Assembly: GCA_005778355.1 (NCBI GenBank)
Contig: SXON01000017.1
Coordinates: 36,511-100,510, forward strand
Length of the DNA stretch: 64,000 nucleotides
Origin: Pseudomonadota bacterium
Lineage (GTDB): Bacteria; Myxococcota_A; UBA796; SXON01
Direction: 5' to 3'
Part shown: one piece after another, positions 42,801 through 53,754 of the stretch
Position numbering within the stretch: the stretch's first letter is position 1
How the letters are laid out: the number at the start of each line of letters is the position of its first letter
Program-made: the position numbers and the translations under genes
The notes under the pieces: model-generated
What the model was told of the DNA's origin: nothing
The model's database searches: none
Seen by the model: only the letters and a program-made list of their open reading frames with translations

Positions 42801-42895
42801 ACGGGCGGATGGGCTACGCCTTCTCGGTGCTTGGCGACGGCATCCCGATTGGTTCGCTCGACGGGCTCTACTTCGAGGCGGGGACCTCCTTCTGA
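39872..42895 (+). CDS. Gluzincin metallopeptidase / TolB-type propeller / outer-membrane barrel fusion
   Basis: I use the GTG at 39872 (1007 residues; GTG at 39863 would add three). After a signal peptide (MLGLLVAAVCSSVAMA) comes a zinc peptidase domain: H120-E121-x-x-H124 (HELAH) and the third ligand E158 in VEGFATFEE, 34 residues on. TolB/WD40-like blades follow (about 280-560; FSPDGKTLAVSV, WSTDGRWLYFAS), a charged linker, and a C-terminal region (about 640-1007) with aromatic strands, YFPVLYVERG-type motifs and a final aromatic residue, typical of BamA/surface-antigen barrels. It could be a surface-displayed protease. It is divergently arranged with the MCE gene. Confidence 0.85.
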   Translation: MLGLLVAAVCSSVAMAASWDPDLRWQTLTTEHFRITFHGGEERIAVEMAAAAEEAWAVLVPEIGNEPRTPIDIVLVDWTDSANGMAQILPKNIITIYVTQPTGESTLGLYENWNEAIVTHELAHVVHIDTVEGLPRVARWLFGSLISTHQVAPLWTVEGFATFEETRHTVGGRGRTPGVDMIKRASVLEDRFPPLGNMDGFVALPPGGNLRYLFGQDFMQYVAESRGMDKWSEWIHRYGASVPFFLPAKRTFGDNFVKLYREWKAHLTERYELQAAAVRAEGETPIEWLSNEGISCGAPAWAPTGERLIFSCSDPRRGSAIWTSDGKTAKILSKGKYADDISWRDDGKAFVYASMHVDELYTVVDDVFMYDVDKKSSRQLTDGKRARDPALSPDGTRIIAVTNELQDNQLAELTIDQRLLPMTTVADGTQFSTPRFSPDGKTLAVSVHTGGKRDLWLYGTDGTPIRPLTNDMALDVQPAWSTDGRWLYFASDRSGILNVYAADLAEERLYRVTNAVIGAYAPSPHPSGQSLAFLSYTSMGARVATMALDPAKFKDLGALPWAARGVPGEFERDGEEPEPRALAEARAERAAKKAKKEGDSAPESAAVEPVPGAQPYNPLPTLFPPRFWVPGALLTTTGDDWGFYLAAYTGGVDVLRQYGYSAYATYRTDADFLGGGASFTVNKWRTVLAASGGTYVTPYGTMYAYSSPPADGGAWIPSIEQTSIRYWDHRTRGGMSGYYPLDDKSGFSFSYRGELREPKDELPGDVYYGALPTRGFFSTLTAGWSRGSGESYALSISPEKARVLGAGIEYTPWWLGSWNYDEENAPQAFDQFQLTGEWREYRPAPWLPNHVFALKASGGLSVGSKFRYGSFRLGGSFSENGITVIPQEWRSLRGFYTGTRNGETYWLASGEYRFPVLYVERGVGTIPFFMRNVSGALVVDAGNAWDDADEAGIENSLVGVGAELRASAIAFYGVPLYGRMGYAFSVLGDGIPIGSLDGLYFEAGTSF

Positions 42896-42950
42896 CTTTG
42901 GGGCGGCCCCGCCCGGCCCTGTGTCGCGACACGGGGACCCCCGACCGCCA

Positions 42951-43103
42951 GGTGATCCCGGTGCCCGGGGGCTCTCACTCGGCCTTCGGCCGGGGGATCC
43001 TGTCACCCCTGGCGTCCCCATCGGCTTCGCTGCGCTCCGCGATGGGGCGCGCCAGGGGTGCCACCCCCAGACCATGACTAGGGCCCCGGGCACCTCGATC
43101 ACC
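42951..43103. repeat. Nested inverted repeats between convergent genes
   Basis: The outer arms at 42951-42969 and 43085-43103 match with two mismatches over 19 bases. Inside, 43004-43023 pairs with 43040-43060 nearly perfectly around a 16-base loop. A short CGGCC-TTC-GGCCG hairpin lies between. A GTGTCGCGACAC palindrome sits just outside at 42921-42932. The 297-base gap holds nothing coding. It may be a strong two-way terminator or an interspersed repeat. Confidence 0.5.
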
Positions 43104-43192
43104 TCGGCTCGACCCCGCTGCTCTCGGGCCGGACGGGGCCTCGATCAGGTCGCGCGGGACAGCCGGGTGACGGCGGATTCCCTGCCCTACGA

Positions 43193-43996
43193 CTACAGGT
43201 CCATCTCGAAGCTGCCCTCGCTGCGGCAACCGTACTCCACGATCTCCAGGGCGAAGTCGCCACTGGCGTAGTTGCCGCTCGTGTTGGCTTCGCCCGACAG
43301 GCCGAGGATCAAGGAGATGCCGAACTCGCTCATGTTGCCCGAGCAGGTGAAGTCGCGACCGGAGGAGCTGCACTCCAGCGTGAGCGGGATGCTGCCGGCG
43401 ATCGTGGTCGCGATCTCGAACTCGCCGCGGCTGTCGTTAGTGCAGGTGACCGTGCCGGGGAGGTCGCTCACCATCCCCTCGGCGCCACAATCGTCCAGGC
43501 TGAAATCGAGGGAGATGCCCCAGTCACCCTCGTCGAGCGGGCAGCCGGTCGACCCGCTGCCGGTGTCCGTGTCGGTGTCGCCGCCGGTGTCGGTGTCGGT
43601 GTCGCCGGTGTCCTTGCCGGTGTCGTCGGGATTCCCGGTGTCGTCTGGCCGGCCGCCGCAGGCCTCCTCGTCGGGGTAATCGTCGCCGAGGGCGTTGAGC
43701 AGGTCGTCGCAGGCCTCGTCGCAGGCCTCGGCCTCGTCGGCATCGTCGTCCCAGCAGGAGCCGTCGGCACCGTAGCGGTCGGCCGCGTCGTCGTACTCGT
43801 CGGGCGACACCGCCGCCACGCAGTCCAAGTAGTCCTCGCAGTTGTCGGTCTGCTCGAAGGACTCGCCCTCGGTGTCGTGGGTGTCGTTGGTGTCGCCGTC
43901 GTTTTCGAAGGGATCCTTCTCCTCGTCGGCGGTGTCTTCGGTGGCGCCGGTACAAGCGAGGATCGAGAGACCAAGCACAGTAAGGACACGACGCAT
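43193..43996 (-). CDS. Asp-Thr-Gly-rich lipoprotein
   Basis: The ATG at 43996 gives 267 residues with a conventional lipoprotein signal, MRRVLTVLGLSILACTG (two Arg, Cys15). The first mature half has several cysteines in an acidic setting (CEDYLDCVAAV, EACDEACDDLLNAL), resembling a small Cys-paired helical domain. A linker of GDTDTDTG-type repeats follows (about residues 115-150), and the C-terminal half is beta-rich with four cysteines (about 155-265). Such Asp-Thr linkers are frequent in Myxococcota surface proteins. Function unknown. Confidence 0.75.
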   Translation of the reverse strand: MRRVLTVLGLSILACTGATEDTADEEKDPFENDGDTNDTHDTEGESFEQTDNCEDYLDCVAAVSPDEYDDAADRYGADGSCWDDDADEAEACDEACDDLLNALGDDYPDEEACGGRPDDTGNPDDTGKDTGDTDTDTGGDTDTDTGSGSTGCPLDEGDWGISLDFSLDDCGAEGMVSDLPGTVTCTNDSRGEFEIATTIAGSIPLTLECSSSGRDFTCSGNMSEFGISLILGLSGEANTSGNYASGDFALEIVEYGCRSEGSFEMDL

Positions 43997-44089
43997 GGGC
44001 GCTCCGGGCAGCGCAGTATGCCCTCTGCGCGGGCGCTTGTCAGCCAGGGCGGTGTCTGAAGGATACGTTGACCCGTCAAGAGGTGACCC

Positions 44090-46069
44090 GTGTTGCTCGC
44101 CCTCTCCCTCGCTGTCGCCGCCGACTGGCGGGACGCCATGGCTACCGGCGACTGCAACACGGTGATCGCCAGCTTGACCGCACCAGAAGCGCCGGTGGAG
44201 TCTCTCGCGCTCGCCCGCTGTCTCGACGAGCGGGGTGACGACGGCCGCGCCATCGAGGTGGCCAGCGGTATCAGCGACAAGTCCCTGCTTCCCTACGCGA
44301 AGTTCGTGCGCGCGCGAGCCCTCCTGGACCGGGAGCGCGCCGACGAGGCGGTGACCACCCTCGACGGCGTGGCCCTGCCGGGCTCTGAGGACGAGCTGCT
44401 TCGCGGGCGGGCGCTGGTGCTCGCGGGCCGCTCCCTCGAAGCCCGGGACGGCCTCCGGGCCCTCCTCGAGGTGCAATCAGTAGCCCCGGAAGCTCGTTTC
44501 TGGCTGGCCGCAGGTGCCGACGACCGCGGCGAGAAAGACGCGGCGCTGGCCGCCTACCGCGCCGCCTGGACCAAGCACCCGATGTCGCCCTGGGCCGATC
44601 GTGCCGCCACGCAACTGGCGAAACTGGGATCCCCCGTCCCCGACTACGGCACGGTCGATGGGCGCGCGCTCGCCCTCGAACGCGCCAAGGCGCTCATCGC
44701 GCAAAAACAGGCTCCAGAGGCCATCCCCCTGCTTGATGGCATCGCCGCGAAGGACCCCTTCGACACCGAGGACGAGCGCGTTTTCCTCGCCGACGCGTTC
44801 TTCGACGGCAAGGCCTACGCGCGCTCGCGCGACCTCTACGCGGCCTTACCTTCCACCCGCAGCTCCCCGCGGCACTACTTCCAGTATGCGCTCGCGACGG
44901 CACGCGCCGGGGACTACGACGCTGCCGAGAAGCTCTACGAGGGGCTGGTCGCGGCTCACCCCTCGTCCACCCAGGCCGACGAGGCCAGCTTCAAGCCCGG
45001 CTACATGAAACACGACGCCGGGGAGCTGCAGGGCGCCATCGACGGCTTTCGCGCCTACTTGTCGAAGTATCCAAGCGGCAAGTTTGCCGGCGATGCGCGC
45101 TGGTTCATGGCCTGGGACCTCCACCGCCTCGGCAAAGAAGTCGAAGCCATCAACGAGATGGAGAAGCTCACCGGCGCCTACCCTCAGGTCGATATCGCCG
45201 TGGCCGCCCGGTACTGGCGGGCCCGACTCAAGGGCGACCGGGCCGGTCTCGAGCAGGTGGTGACCCTCTACCCGGAGACCGGCTACGCCTGGTTCGCGGC
45301 CCAGAGGCTAGGCAAGACCTACCCAAAGGTCGACATCGGCGAGACCCCTCGCCTCGCCCCCTCCTGGGTGGCGTCGCGAGCGGGCCTCTCGACGGCGATC
45401 GCGCTGGTCGACGCCGGCATGGCCGACTGGGGACGGCCCCTGCTCGCCACCCACAAGGAAGCCGCCGCTGCCAACGTCGCCACGGCGGTCCCCTTCGCGG
45501 CCCTGCTCGTGCGCGCCGAGGACTACGCGGGCGCCAAGGCGCTCGCCTGTCCCCACAAGGGCAGCCCCGGCGCGATGGTAGGTTGCCTCCCGCGGCCCCA
45601 CGTCGGCACCGTCGACCAGATCGCGCGGCAGCACGGCCTGGAGCCGCTCTTGCCCTATGCCATCATGAACGCCGAGAGCGGCCTCGATCCGCGCGTCACC
45701 TCGCCGGCGGGGGCGATGGGGCTCATGCAGCTCATGCCGCGCCTCGCCGAAGACCTCGCGCGCGACCAGATCCCGGGCTTCTATCCAGAGCAGTTGTACC
45801 GCGCCGGCGTCAACGCGCGACTCGGGACGACCGAGCTCTCGCTCTTGCACTCGTCCTTCTCCCGGGCGGCTGTGCAGCCCTCGCTGCCCCTGGTGATCGC
45901 GGGGTACAACGGGGGCAAGGCGGCGGTCGAGCGCTGGCTCGGCACCTACACGACACCGCCCGAGGCCGACGAGTTCGCCGAGAACATCAGCTTCACGGAG
46001 ACTCGTCGCTACGTGCGCCGGGTCCTCGGCTACCTGCAACAATATCGCCGGGCCTACGGGGATTCCTGA
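44090..46069 (+). CDS. slt: Soluble lytic murein transglycosylase (Slt70-like)
   Basis: The GTG at 44090 has AGAGGTGA just upstream and gives 659 residues with the short leader MLLALSLAVAA. Residues 20-500 are helical TPR-like repeats forming the U-shaped superhelix of Slt70. The catalytic domain (about 505-650) has Glu529 in NAESGLDP, followed by SPAGAMGLMQLMP and ENISFTETRRYVRRVLGYL. It cleaves peptidoglycan glycan strands to 1,6-anhydro products. It is followed after 12 bases by the SLC1-type transporter gene. Confidence 0.93.
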   Translation: MLLALSLAVAADWRDAMATGDCNTVIASLTAPEAPVESLALARCLDERGDDGRAIEVASGISDKSLLPYAKFVRARALLDRERADEAVTTLDGVALPGSEDELLRGRALVLAGRSLEARDGLRALLEVQSVAPEARFWLAAGADDRGEKDAALAAYRAAWTKHPMSPWADRAATQLAKLGSPVPDYGTVDGRALALERAKALIAQKQAPEAIPLLDGIAAKDPFDTEDERVFLADAFFDGKAYARSRDLYAALPSTRSSPRHYFQYALATARAGDYDAAEKLYEGLVAAHPSSTQADEASFKPGYMKHDAGELQGAIDGFRAYLSKYPSGKFAGDARWFMAWDLHRLGKEVEAINEMEKLTGAYPQVDIAVAARYWRARLKGDRAGLEQVVTLYPETGYAWFAAQRLGKTYPKVDIGETPRLAPSWVASRAGLSTAIALVDAGMADWGRPLLATHKEAAAANVATAVPFAALLVRAEDYAGAKALACPHKGSPGAMVGCLPRPHVGTVDQIARQHGLEPLLPYAIMNAESGLDPRVTSPAGAMGLMQLMPRLAEDLARDQIPGFYPEQLYRAGVNARLGTTELSLLHSSFSRAAVQPSLPLVIAGYNGGKAAVERWLGTYTTPPEADEFAENISFTETRRYVRRVLGYLQQYRRAYGDS

Positions 46070-46081
46070 TACGGGCGGCCC

Positions 46082-47263
46082 ATGGCCATCCGCATCCTCC
46101 TCGGCCTCGTGGCCGGCGCCCTGCTCGGGGCCCTCGTGGCCCCCGAGGCTCCCTGGCTGATCGAGTACTTCGCACGCCCGGCGGGGCAACTTTTCATGCG
46201 GCTCCTGCTGGTCCTGGTCATGCCGCTCGCCGCGGCGGCGCTGGTGCTCGGCGTGGCGGAGCTCAAGCCTGGCTCCATCGGGCCTGTGGCCCGCCGGGCC
46301 TTCGCGCTCACCCTCGGGCTCACCGGGGCGGGCGTCGCCATCGGGCTCTTGCTCGTGACCGTGGTGCACCCCGGTCGGGGCGTAGACCGTGCCGCGCTCC
46401 CCGCGGGCGACGCGGTGGCGCCCATCACCGGCTCCCCGGTCGACACCTTCGTGCAGATGGTGCCCGACAACGTGATCGCCGCTGCCGCCAAGGGTGAGCT
46501 ACTCGGCGTGTTGATCGTCGCCGTGCTCGTGGGCCTCGCGCTGCGGCGCACCGAGAACGCCGAGCCCTTCCGCGCCGTCGTGCAGGGCCTGTTCGATGTG
46601 CTCGTCCAGGGCGTGCAGATGGTCATGTGGTTGGCACCCCTCGGGGTGGCCGGGCTCACCGCCACGATGGTGGCCAAGACTGGCCTCGGTGGGCTCGCCC
46701 CGCTCGCGCGCTTCGTGGGCGTGGTGCTCGGCGCGATCCTGGTCCAGGGGCTCGTGGTGTACCCGCTGGTGCTCAAGCTCCTCGGCAAACGATCGCCCCT
46801 GTCGTTCTACCGCGCCGTGCAACCGGCGCTGGCGATGGCTTTCTCCACGGCGTCGAGCGCGGCTACATTGCCGACGACGCTGCGCGTGGCGGAGACCGAG
46901 CTGCGGCTCCGCCCCGACCTGGCGCGCTTCGTGCTGACGGTCGGCGCCTCCGCCAACCAGAACGGGACGGCACTGTTCGAGGGGGTCGCGGTGCTCTACC
47001 TGGCGCAGCTCTACGGGGTGGACCTCTCCCTCGCCCAGCAAGGATTCGTCGTGCTCGTCGCCGTGGCGGCCGGCGTGGGCACGGCCGGGGTGCCCGGCGC
47101 GTCGATGCCGGTGATCGCGGCCCTGGCCGCCTCGCTCGGGATCCCGCCCGAGAGCGTGGGCGTGCTGGTGGGCATCGATCGCTTCCTCGACATGTGTCGC
47201 ACCACGCTGAACGTGGCGGGCGACCTCGTGATCGCGGCCGCCCTCGACGAACCGGGGCGTTAG
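46082..47263 (+). CDS. SLC1/DAACS-family sodium:dicarboxylate (aspartate/glutamate-type) symporter
   Basis: The 393-residue polytopic protein matches the GltPh fold. The HP1 serine motif STASSAATLP (255-264), HP2 GTAGVPGASM (about 333-342) and the TM8 residues D366, D370, R373, N377 and D381 correspond to the substrate- and sodium-binding positions. The usual NMDGT motif reads NQNGT (292-296): the aspartate of the third sodium site is Asn294. It imports C4-dicarboxylates or acidic amino acids by family; coupling may differ. It follows slt and precedes iorA within an apparent unit. Confidence 0.9.
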   Translation: MAIRILLGLVAGALLGALVAPEAPWLIEYFARPAGQLFMRLLLVLVMPLAAAALVLGVAELKPGSIGPVARRAFALTLGLTGAGVAIGLLLVTVVHPGRGVDRAALPAGDAVAPITGSPVDTFVQMVPDNVIAAAAKGELLGVLIVAVLVGLALRRTENAEPFRAVVQGLFDVLVQGVQMVMWLAPLGVAGLTATMVAKTGLGGLAPLARFVGVVLGAILVQGLVVYPLVLKLLGKRSPLSFYRAVQPALAMAFSTASSAATLPTTLRVAETELRLRPDLARFVLTVGASANQNGTALFEGVAVLYLAQLYGVDLSLAQQGFVVLVAVAAGVGTAGVPGASMPVIAALAASLGIPPESVGVLVGIDRFLDMCRTTLNVAGDLVIAAALDEPGR

Positions 47264-47287
47264 ACGGCCGGCGACCCGGAGTCCCGC

Positions 47288-47794
47288 ATGCTCGAGCTGA
47301 ACATCAACGGTGCGATCCACAAGGTCGAGGTCGACCCGAACACCCCCCTCTTGTGGGTGCTGCGCGACACGCTCGGCCTCAAAGGCACGCGCTACGGCTG
47401 TGCCATGGGCCTCTGCGGCGCCTGCACCGTGCATTACGACGGGATGGCCGTGCGGTCCTGCGTGCTGCCGGTGGCGGCCTGCGCCGGGGTCAAGATCGTC
47501 ACCATCGAGCACCTCGATCACCCCGTCCAGGACGCGTGGATCGAGCACCAGGTGCCGCAGTGTGGCTACTGCCAGTCGGGCCAGATCATGGCCGCGGCGG
47601 CGATGCTGAACCAGAACCCGCGCCCGAGCGACGCCGACATCGACGCCAGCATGACCAACCTCTGCCGCTGCGCCACGTACCACCGCATTCGCAAGGCGAT
47701 TCACGCCTGCGCCGGCAACATGGCCGTCCCCGAGCCGGCGGTCGAGGTTGCGATCGACCCGCCCGCCGCGACGCCGGGCGGAGGTGCGCAATGA
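47288..47794 (+). CDS. iorA: Molybdenum hydroxylase small subunit, two 2Fe-2S clusters (isoquinoline 1-oxidoreductase type)
   Basis: This 168-residue protein contains the plant-type ferredoxin cluster at C38, C43, C46 and C58 and the helical-domain cluster at C92, C95, C126 and C128. Length and spacing match IorA and other small subunits of the xanthine-dehydrogenase family. It passes electrons from the molybdenum centre of its partner to an acceptor. GGAG precedes the ATG. Its last codon overlaps the large-subunit start (ATGA), so the pair is co-translated. Confidence 0.93.
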   Translation: MLELNINGAIHKVEVDPNTPLLWVLRDTLGLKGTRYGCAMGLCGACTVHYDGMAVRSCVLPVAACAGVKIVTIEHLDHPVQDAWIEHQVPQCGYCQSGQIMAAAAMLNQNPRPSDADIDASMTNLCRCATYHRIRKAIHACAGNMAVPEPAVEVAIDPPAATPGGGAQ

Positions 47795-49934
47795 GCGCCG
47801 TCAACCTGTCGCGACGCGCGATGCTCGCCTCGGCGGCTGGCCTGGTGGTCGGCTTCGCGATGCCCGGCTGCGCCCACCTGCCCGTGGTCGACGACACCAT
47901 CGGACTCGGGCTGCCCCACCCCGGCGAGTCGCACGATCTGAACGCTTACGTGCGCGTGGCGCCCGATGGCACCGTCACCTTGCGCATGGGCGCCAGCGAG
48001 ATGGGCCAGGGCGTGTACACCTCGCTGCCGATGATCCTCGCCGAGGAGCTCGATGCCGACTTCGCCCGCGTGCGCGTGGAGTCCGCCCCGGCCGACCGGG
48101 CCTACCAGCACCTCAACGTCGATTACCCGGGCTCCTCGCAGGTCACCGGCGGCAGCCTCTCGGTGCGCGGCTACTGGGCGGCCCTGCGCGAGGCCGGGGC
48201 TGCGGCTCGAGAGATGCTCGTGGCGGCGGCGGCCTCGCGCTGGGGCGTGTCGGCGGCTGACTGCGTCACCGGGGCGGGCACGGTGCGATCCGGCGACAAG
48301 TCAGCCACCTACGCCGAGCTCGCCGCCGAGGCGGCGCTCTTGCCGGCGCCATCGAAACCGCGGCTGAAAGACCCATCGCAGTTCAAGTTGCTTGGCACCA
48401 GCCCCCAGCGGCTGGACTTGCCCCCCAAGGTGAACGGCACGGCCGTCTTCGGGGCTGATCCGCAGCTCGACGGCATGTTGCACGCCACGATCAAGCACTG
48501 TCCTCACCACGGCGGCACCTTCGTGGCCCTCGACGACGCGGCGGCGCGGAAGGTGCCCGGCGTGGTCGACATCTTCAAGGTCGACGGCATCGAGGCCGTG
48601 GCGGTGGTGGCCGAGCATTTCTGGGCGGCCAAGAAAGGCTACGAGGCCCTGGTCGTCACCTGGGACGCCGGCCCGAGCAAGGGGCTCGACAGCGTGAAGG
48701 TGTCAGAAACCCTGCACGGTTCGCTCGACCTCGGCAGGAAGGCCTGGAAACACGGCAACGCCGTGGGCGCCACGACGATCGAGTCCACCTTCGAGGTGCC
48801 TTACCTCGACCACGCCCCCATCGAGACGCCCACCGCCCTGGCCTGGGTGCAGCCCGACCGTTGCGACATCTGGGCGCCCACGCAGGCGCAACAGTTCGTG
48901 CAGATGAACGCCGCCCCCATCGCCGGGCTGCCCGCCTCGAAGGTGTTCATTCACACAACCTTCCTCGGCGGCGGCTTCGGACGCAAGGGCTTCTGGGACT
49001 TCACCGACGCGGCGGTGCGGCTCTCGAAGCACACCGGCAAGCCAGTGAAGCTCATTTACACGCGCGAGGAGGCCTTCGCCTTTGGCTACTACCGTCCGGC
49101 CACCGTGGCGCGCTTGCGGGCCGGACTCGGTGCAGACGGGTTGATCCACGACTTCTATGCGCAGATGGCGAGTCAGAACATCGGCCAGATGCTCGTCCCC
49201 GAGTTCTTGCTCGGGCTCGAGGCCTTCATTGGCACGGTCACCGACGGCGTGATGCACCACCCCTACGGCGTCGCCAACTCGCAGGTCGACTACGCGCGGG
49301 TGGAATTGCCGATCCCGGTGGGCTGGTGGCGCTCGGTGCACGGGAGCCACAACGGCTTCATCATGGAGAGCTTCGTCGACGAGTGTGCGCTGGCGGCGAA
49401 GGCGGATCCCATCGAGTACCGTCGCAAACTGCTCGCGGACAACCCGCGCTTCCTCAACTGCTTCAACATGGCGGTCGAGGCCGCCGGTCCCCTCCCCGCC
49501 GGGCAGTCGCGTGGCGTGGCGATCTTCAAGAGCTTCGGAAGCATCGTGGCCGAGGTCGCGGACGTGAGCGTGAGCGGTGGTGGCCAGCTCAAGGTGCACC
49601 GGGTGACGGCCGCGGTCGACGCCGGGCAGATTGTTCATCCCGACACCATCAAGGCGCAGGTGGAGAGCGCGATCGGGCATGGCCTCTCGATGATGCTCGG
49701 CGAGGCGATCACGCTTGTCGATGGCGCGGTCCAGCAGTCGAACTTCCACAACTACCCGCTGATGGGCATCGCGATGATGCCCGACGTGCAGGTGGTGATC
49801 GTCCCCTCGCGCGAGGCCCCCGGCGGCATCGGCGAGGTGGGCCTGCCGCCGCTCCCGGGGGCGGTGTGCAACGCGATCTTCGCGGCCACCGGGAAGCGCA
49901 TCCGTAAGCTACCGCTGGGCAACCAACTCAGTAG

Positions 49935-49938
<4 letters not shown>
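47791..49938 (+). CDS. iorB: Molybdopterin large subunit (isoquinoline 1-oxidoreductase type)
   Basis: The ATG at 47791, overlapping iorA, gives 715 residues. A twin-arginine leader ([15 protein letters not shown]) and the following Cys27 suggest export with the cofactor loaded. Family motifs include [26 protein letters not shown], and near the end [10 protein letters not shown], where Glu682 is the base of the molybdenum hydroxylases. With IorA it hydroxylates an aromatic or aldehyde substrate using water as oxygen donor. The substrate is unknown. The dimeric form (no FAD subunit) matches IorAB and related aldehyde oxidoreductases. Its stop overlaps the next gene in CTAG. Confidence 0.92.
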
Positions 49939-51950
<2,012 letters not shown>

Positions 51951-51976
51951 GGGGTAGGCTCCGGCGGGGCTGAGCG

Positions 51977-51982
51977 GCTAAC
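51977..51982 (+). promoter_or_regulatory. -10 element for the gene at 51991
   Basis: GCTAAC ends 8 bases before the GTG at 51991. Its reverse, GTTAGC, could serve the minus-strand gene with a longer leader. Confidence 0.4.
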
Positions 51983-51990
51983 TAGGCGAG

Positions 51991-53688
51991 GTGATTCGCG
52001 CGTGGTGGGACCGAGCCCTCGTGGTCGTCGCGAGCGTGCTCGGGTTGCTCCCCTTCGCCCGGGGGCTCGCCGAGGGCGAGATCCCCGGCCAGGCCAGCGT
52101 CCCCCTCGACGGCGCGCACACCCTGTTCGTCTACGAGTACGTGCGCCAGGCGCTGCTCGGCAACGTCGACCTGCTCCACGCCGACGCGATGTGGTACCCG
52201 CTCGGGCGCCCGTTCTTGCTCGGCATCCAGAACGTCATCGACGCGGTGATCGCCGCGCCATTCCTCGGCGCGCTCGGCCTCCAGCACGGCATGGCGGCCT
52301 TCGTGGCGGTGGTGCTGGTGAGCAACGGCCTCGCTGCCGGCTGGATGGGCGAGCGCATCGGCGGACGCGGTGTCGCCGGGCCCCTCGCGGCGCTGGTGGT
52401 GGCCTTCGCGCCCTACGCGTGGTGCGAGACGCAGATGGGCCGGGTGACCCAGGCCGTGCTTGCGCCGTTGTGCCTCGCCCTCGGCTTCGCGTGGACCGCC
52501 ACGCGGCCCGACGAGTCGCGACTTCGTCCCGCCTTCTTCTCGGGCTTGTGGCTGGCGGTCGCGGCGCTGGAGTACTGGTTCTACGGCTTTTTTGGTTGCA
52601 TTGTCGTTGGCGGGCTCTACCTCGGCGCGATGCTGGGCCACGGGCGCCTCCACACGGTGCGCGCCCTCGCCGTCACCGCGCTGGTCCCTGGGCTCATCGC
52701 CGCCCCCTTCGCCCTGTACGTCGCGAGCACCTGGTCCGAGATGCCCGGCGCGAACATGGAGTCGCCCGTCCCCAACGCCACCCGGCTCTTCGCAGGGTTT
52801 CCGGGTCGCGACGCGCTCCGTACCGCGATGTACGTGCCGCAACTGCTCTTCGGCGTGGCGCTCCTCGGCCTGGCCACCCGTGAGCGCGCCCGACTCGGCG
52901 GTATCGTGCTCGCGATGCTTTTCCTCGTGGGCGTGGCGGTGGGTGAGCGCGTCACCATCGGCCCCATCGAGGGGGTTCACACGCCTCTGGCGCTCTTGCG
53001 TGAGCTCCCGGGGTTCCACCGCTTCTGGTGGCCCCATCGGGCGCTCGCAGGGGTGGTGGTGGGCGCGGCAGCCTGCGCGGCGGCCTGCGCGTCTGCGGGG
53101 AGGCGCCCTCGCGCTCTTGCCATGCTCGGCGTCGGGCTCAGCGTGGTGCAGGCGCTCCTGACCCCCGGGGAACTCACGAGCTGGAAGGCGCCCCGGCGCC
53201 CGATGTGGGCCGACGCGCTGCCCCCCGGGCCGGTGCTCCTCCTCCCGATGCTCGACCCCGACGCGGGCAAGCAGTTCCTCAGCCAGTGGGCGCAGCACCA
53301 TCGCCCGATGGTGAACGGCATGTCGATGTGGGACGACTTCCTGTGGCCTGCCGACTTCAAACAATGGGCGAGACAACAGCCGTTCATCGACGCGCTCCTC
53401 GGGATCGAGCGCTCGCGCCCCCACGGTCGCCGCGCGGCGCAGCCCAACGTTCTCGCCTCGCCCAACGGCGGTGCCAGTGCCCCCACGGTGAAGCTCGACG
53501 CCGCCATCCGGAGGGCCGAGAAGCTCGACAGCGACGACCTCCAAGACCTCGCGAACCTCGGCGTGGTGGGCATCGTCGCCCACCTGAGCCGCACGCCCAC
53601 CGAGGCGGTCGACTTGTTGACCCGCCTGGCCGGGCCCTCCCAGGGCAACGACAGCTTCGCCTGGTGGCCCCTCCCCCCGCCGCGGTGA
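51991..53688 (+). CDS. Polytopic inner-membrane protein, possibly a glycosyltransferase of the GT-C type
   Basis: The 565-residue protein has about nine to eleven membrane helices in residues 8-395 and a C-terminal soluble region (about 400-565). Residues 20-60 contain a loop with GAHTLFVYEY, and tight DxxxY/Arg-rich loops lie in the first half. This organisation recalls YfhO/GT-C mannosyltransferase-like proteins, but I find no diagnostic motif. A GTG start fits the leaderless -10 element. Substrate and role are unknown. Confidence 0.6.
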   Translation: MIRAWWDRALVVVASVLGLLPFARGLAEGEIPGQASVPLDGAHTLFVYEYVRQALLGNVDLLHADAMWYPLGRPFLLGIQNVIDAVIAAPFLGALGLQHGMAAFVAVVLVSNGLAAGWMGERIGGRGVAGPLAALVVAFAPYAWCETQMGRVTQAVLAPLCLALGFAWTATRPDESRLRPAFFSGLWLAVAALEYWFYGFFGCIVVGGLYLGAMLGHGRLHTVRALAVTALVPGLIAAPFALYVASTWSEMPGANMESPVPNATRLFAGFPGRDALRTAMYVPQLLFGVALLGLATRERARLGGIVLAMLFLVGVAVGERVTIGPIEGVHTPLALLRELPGFHRFWWPHRALAGVVVGAAACAAACASAGRRPRALAMLGVGLSVVQALLTPGELTSWKAPRRPMWADALPPGPVLLLPMLDPDAGKQFLSQWAQHHRPMVNGMSMWDDFLWPADFKQWARQQPFIDALLGIERSRPHGRRAAQPNVLASPNGGASAPTVKLDAAIRRAEKLDSDDLQDLANLGVVGIVAHLSRTPTEAVDLLTRLAGPSQGNDSFAWWPLPPPR

Positions 53689-53754
53689 GAAAGCAGTCAG
53701 GGCCTCAGGCAGAGTCTTGCGCAGCCGATACCGGTCCGGCACGATTCCGCCACG

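Noticed and set aside
46627-47790. In-frame upstream extension of the molybdopterin subunit
   Set aside because: It runs through the SLC1 and iorA genes in another frame; the true start is the ATG at 47791 coupled to iorA.
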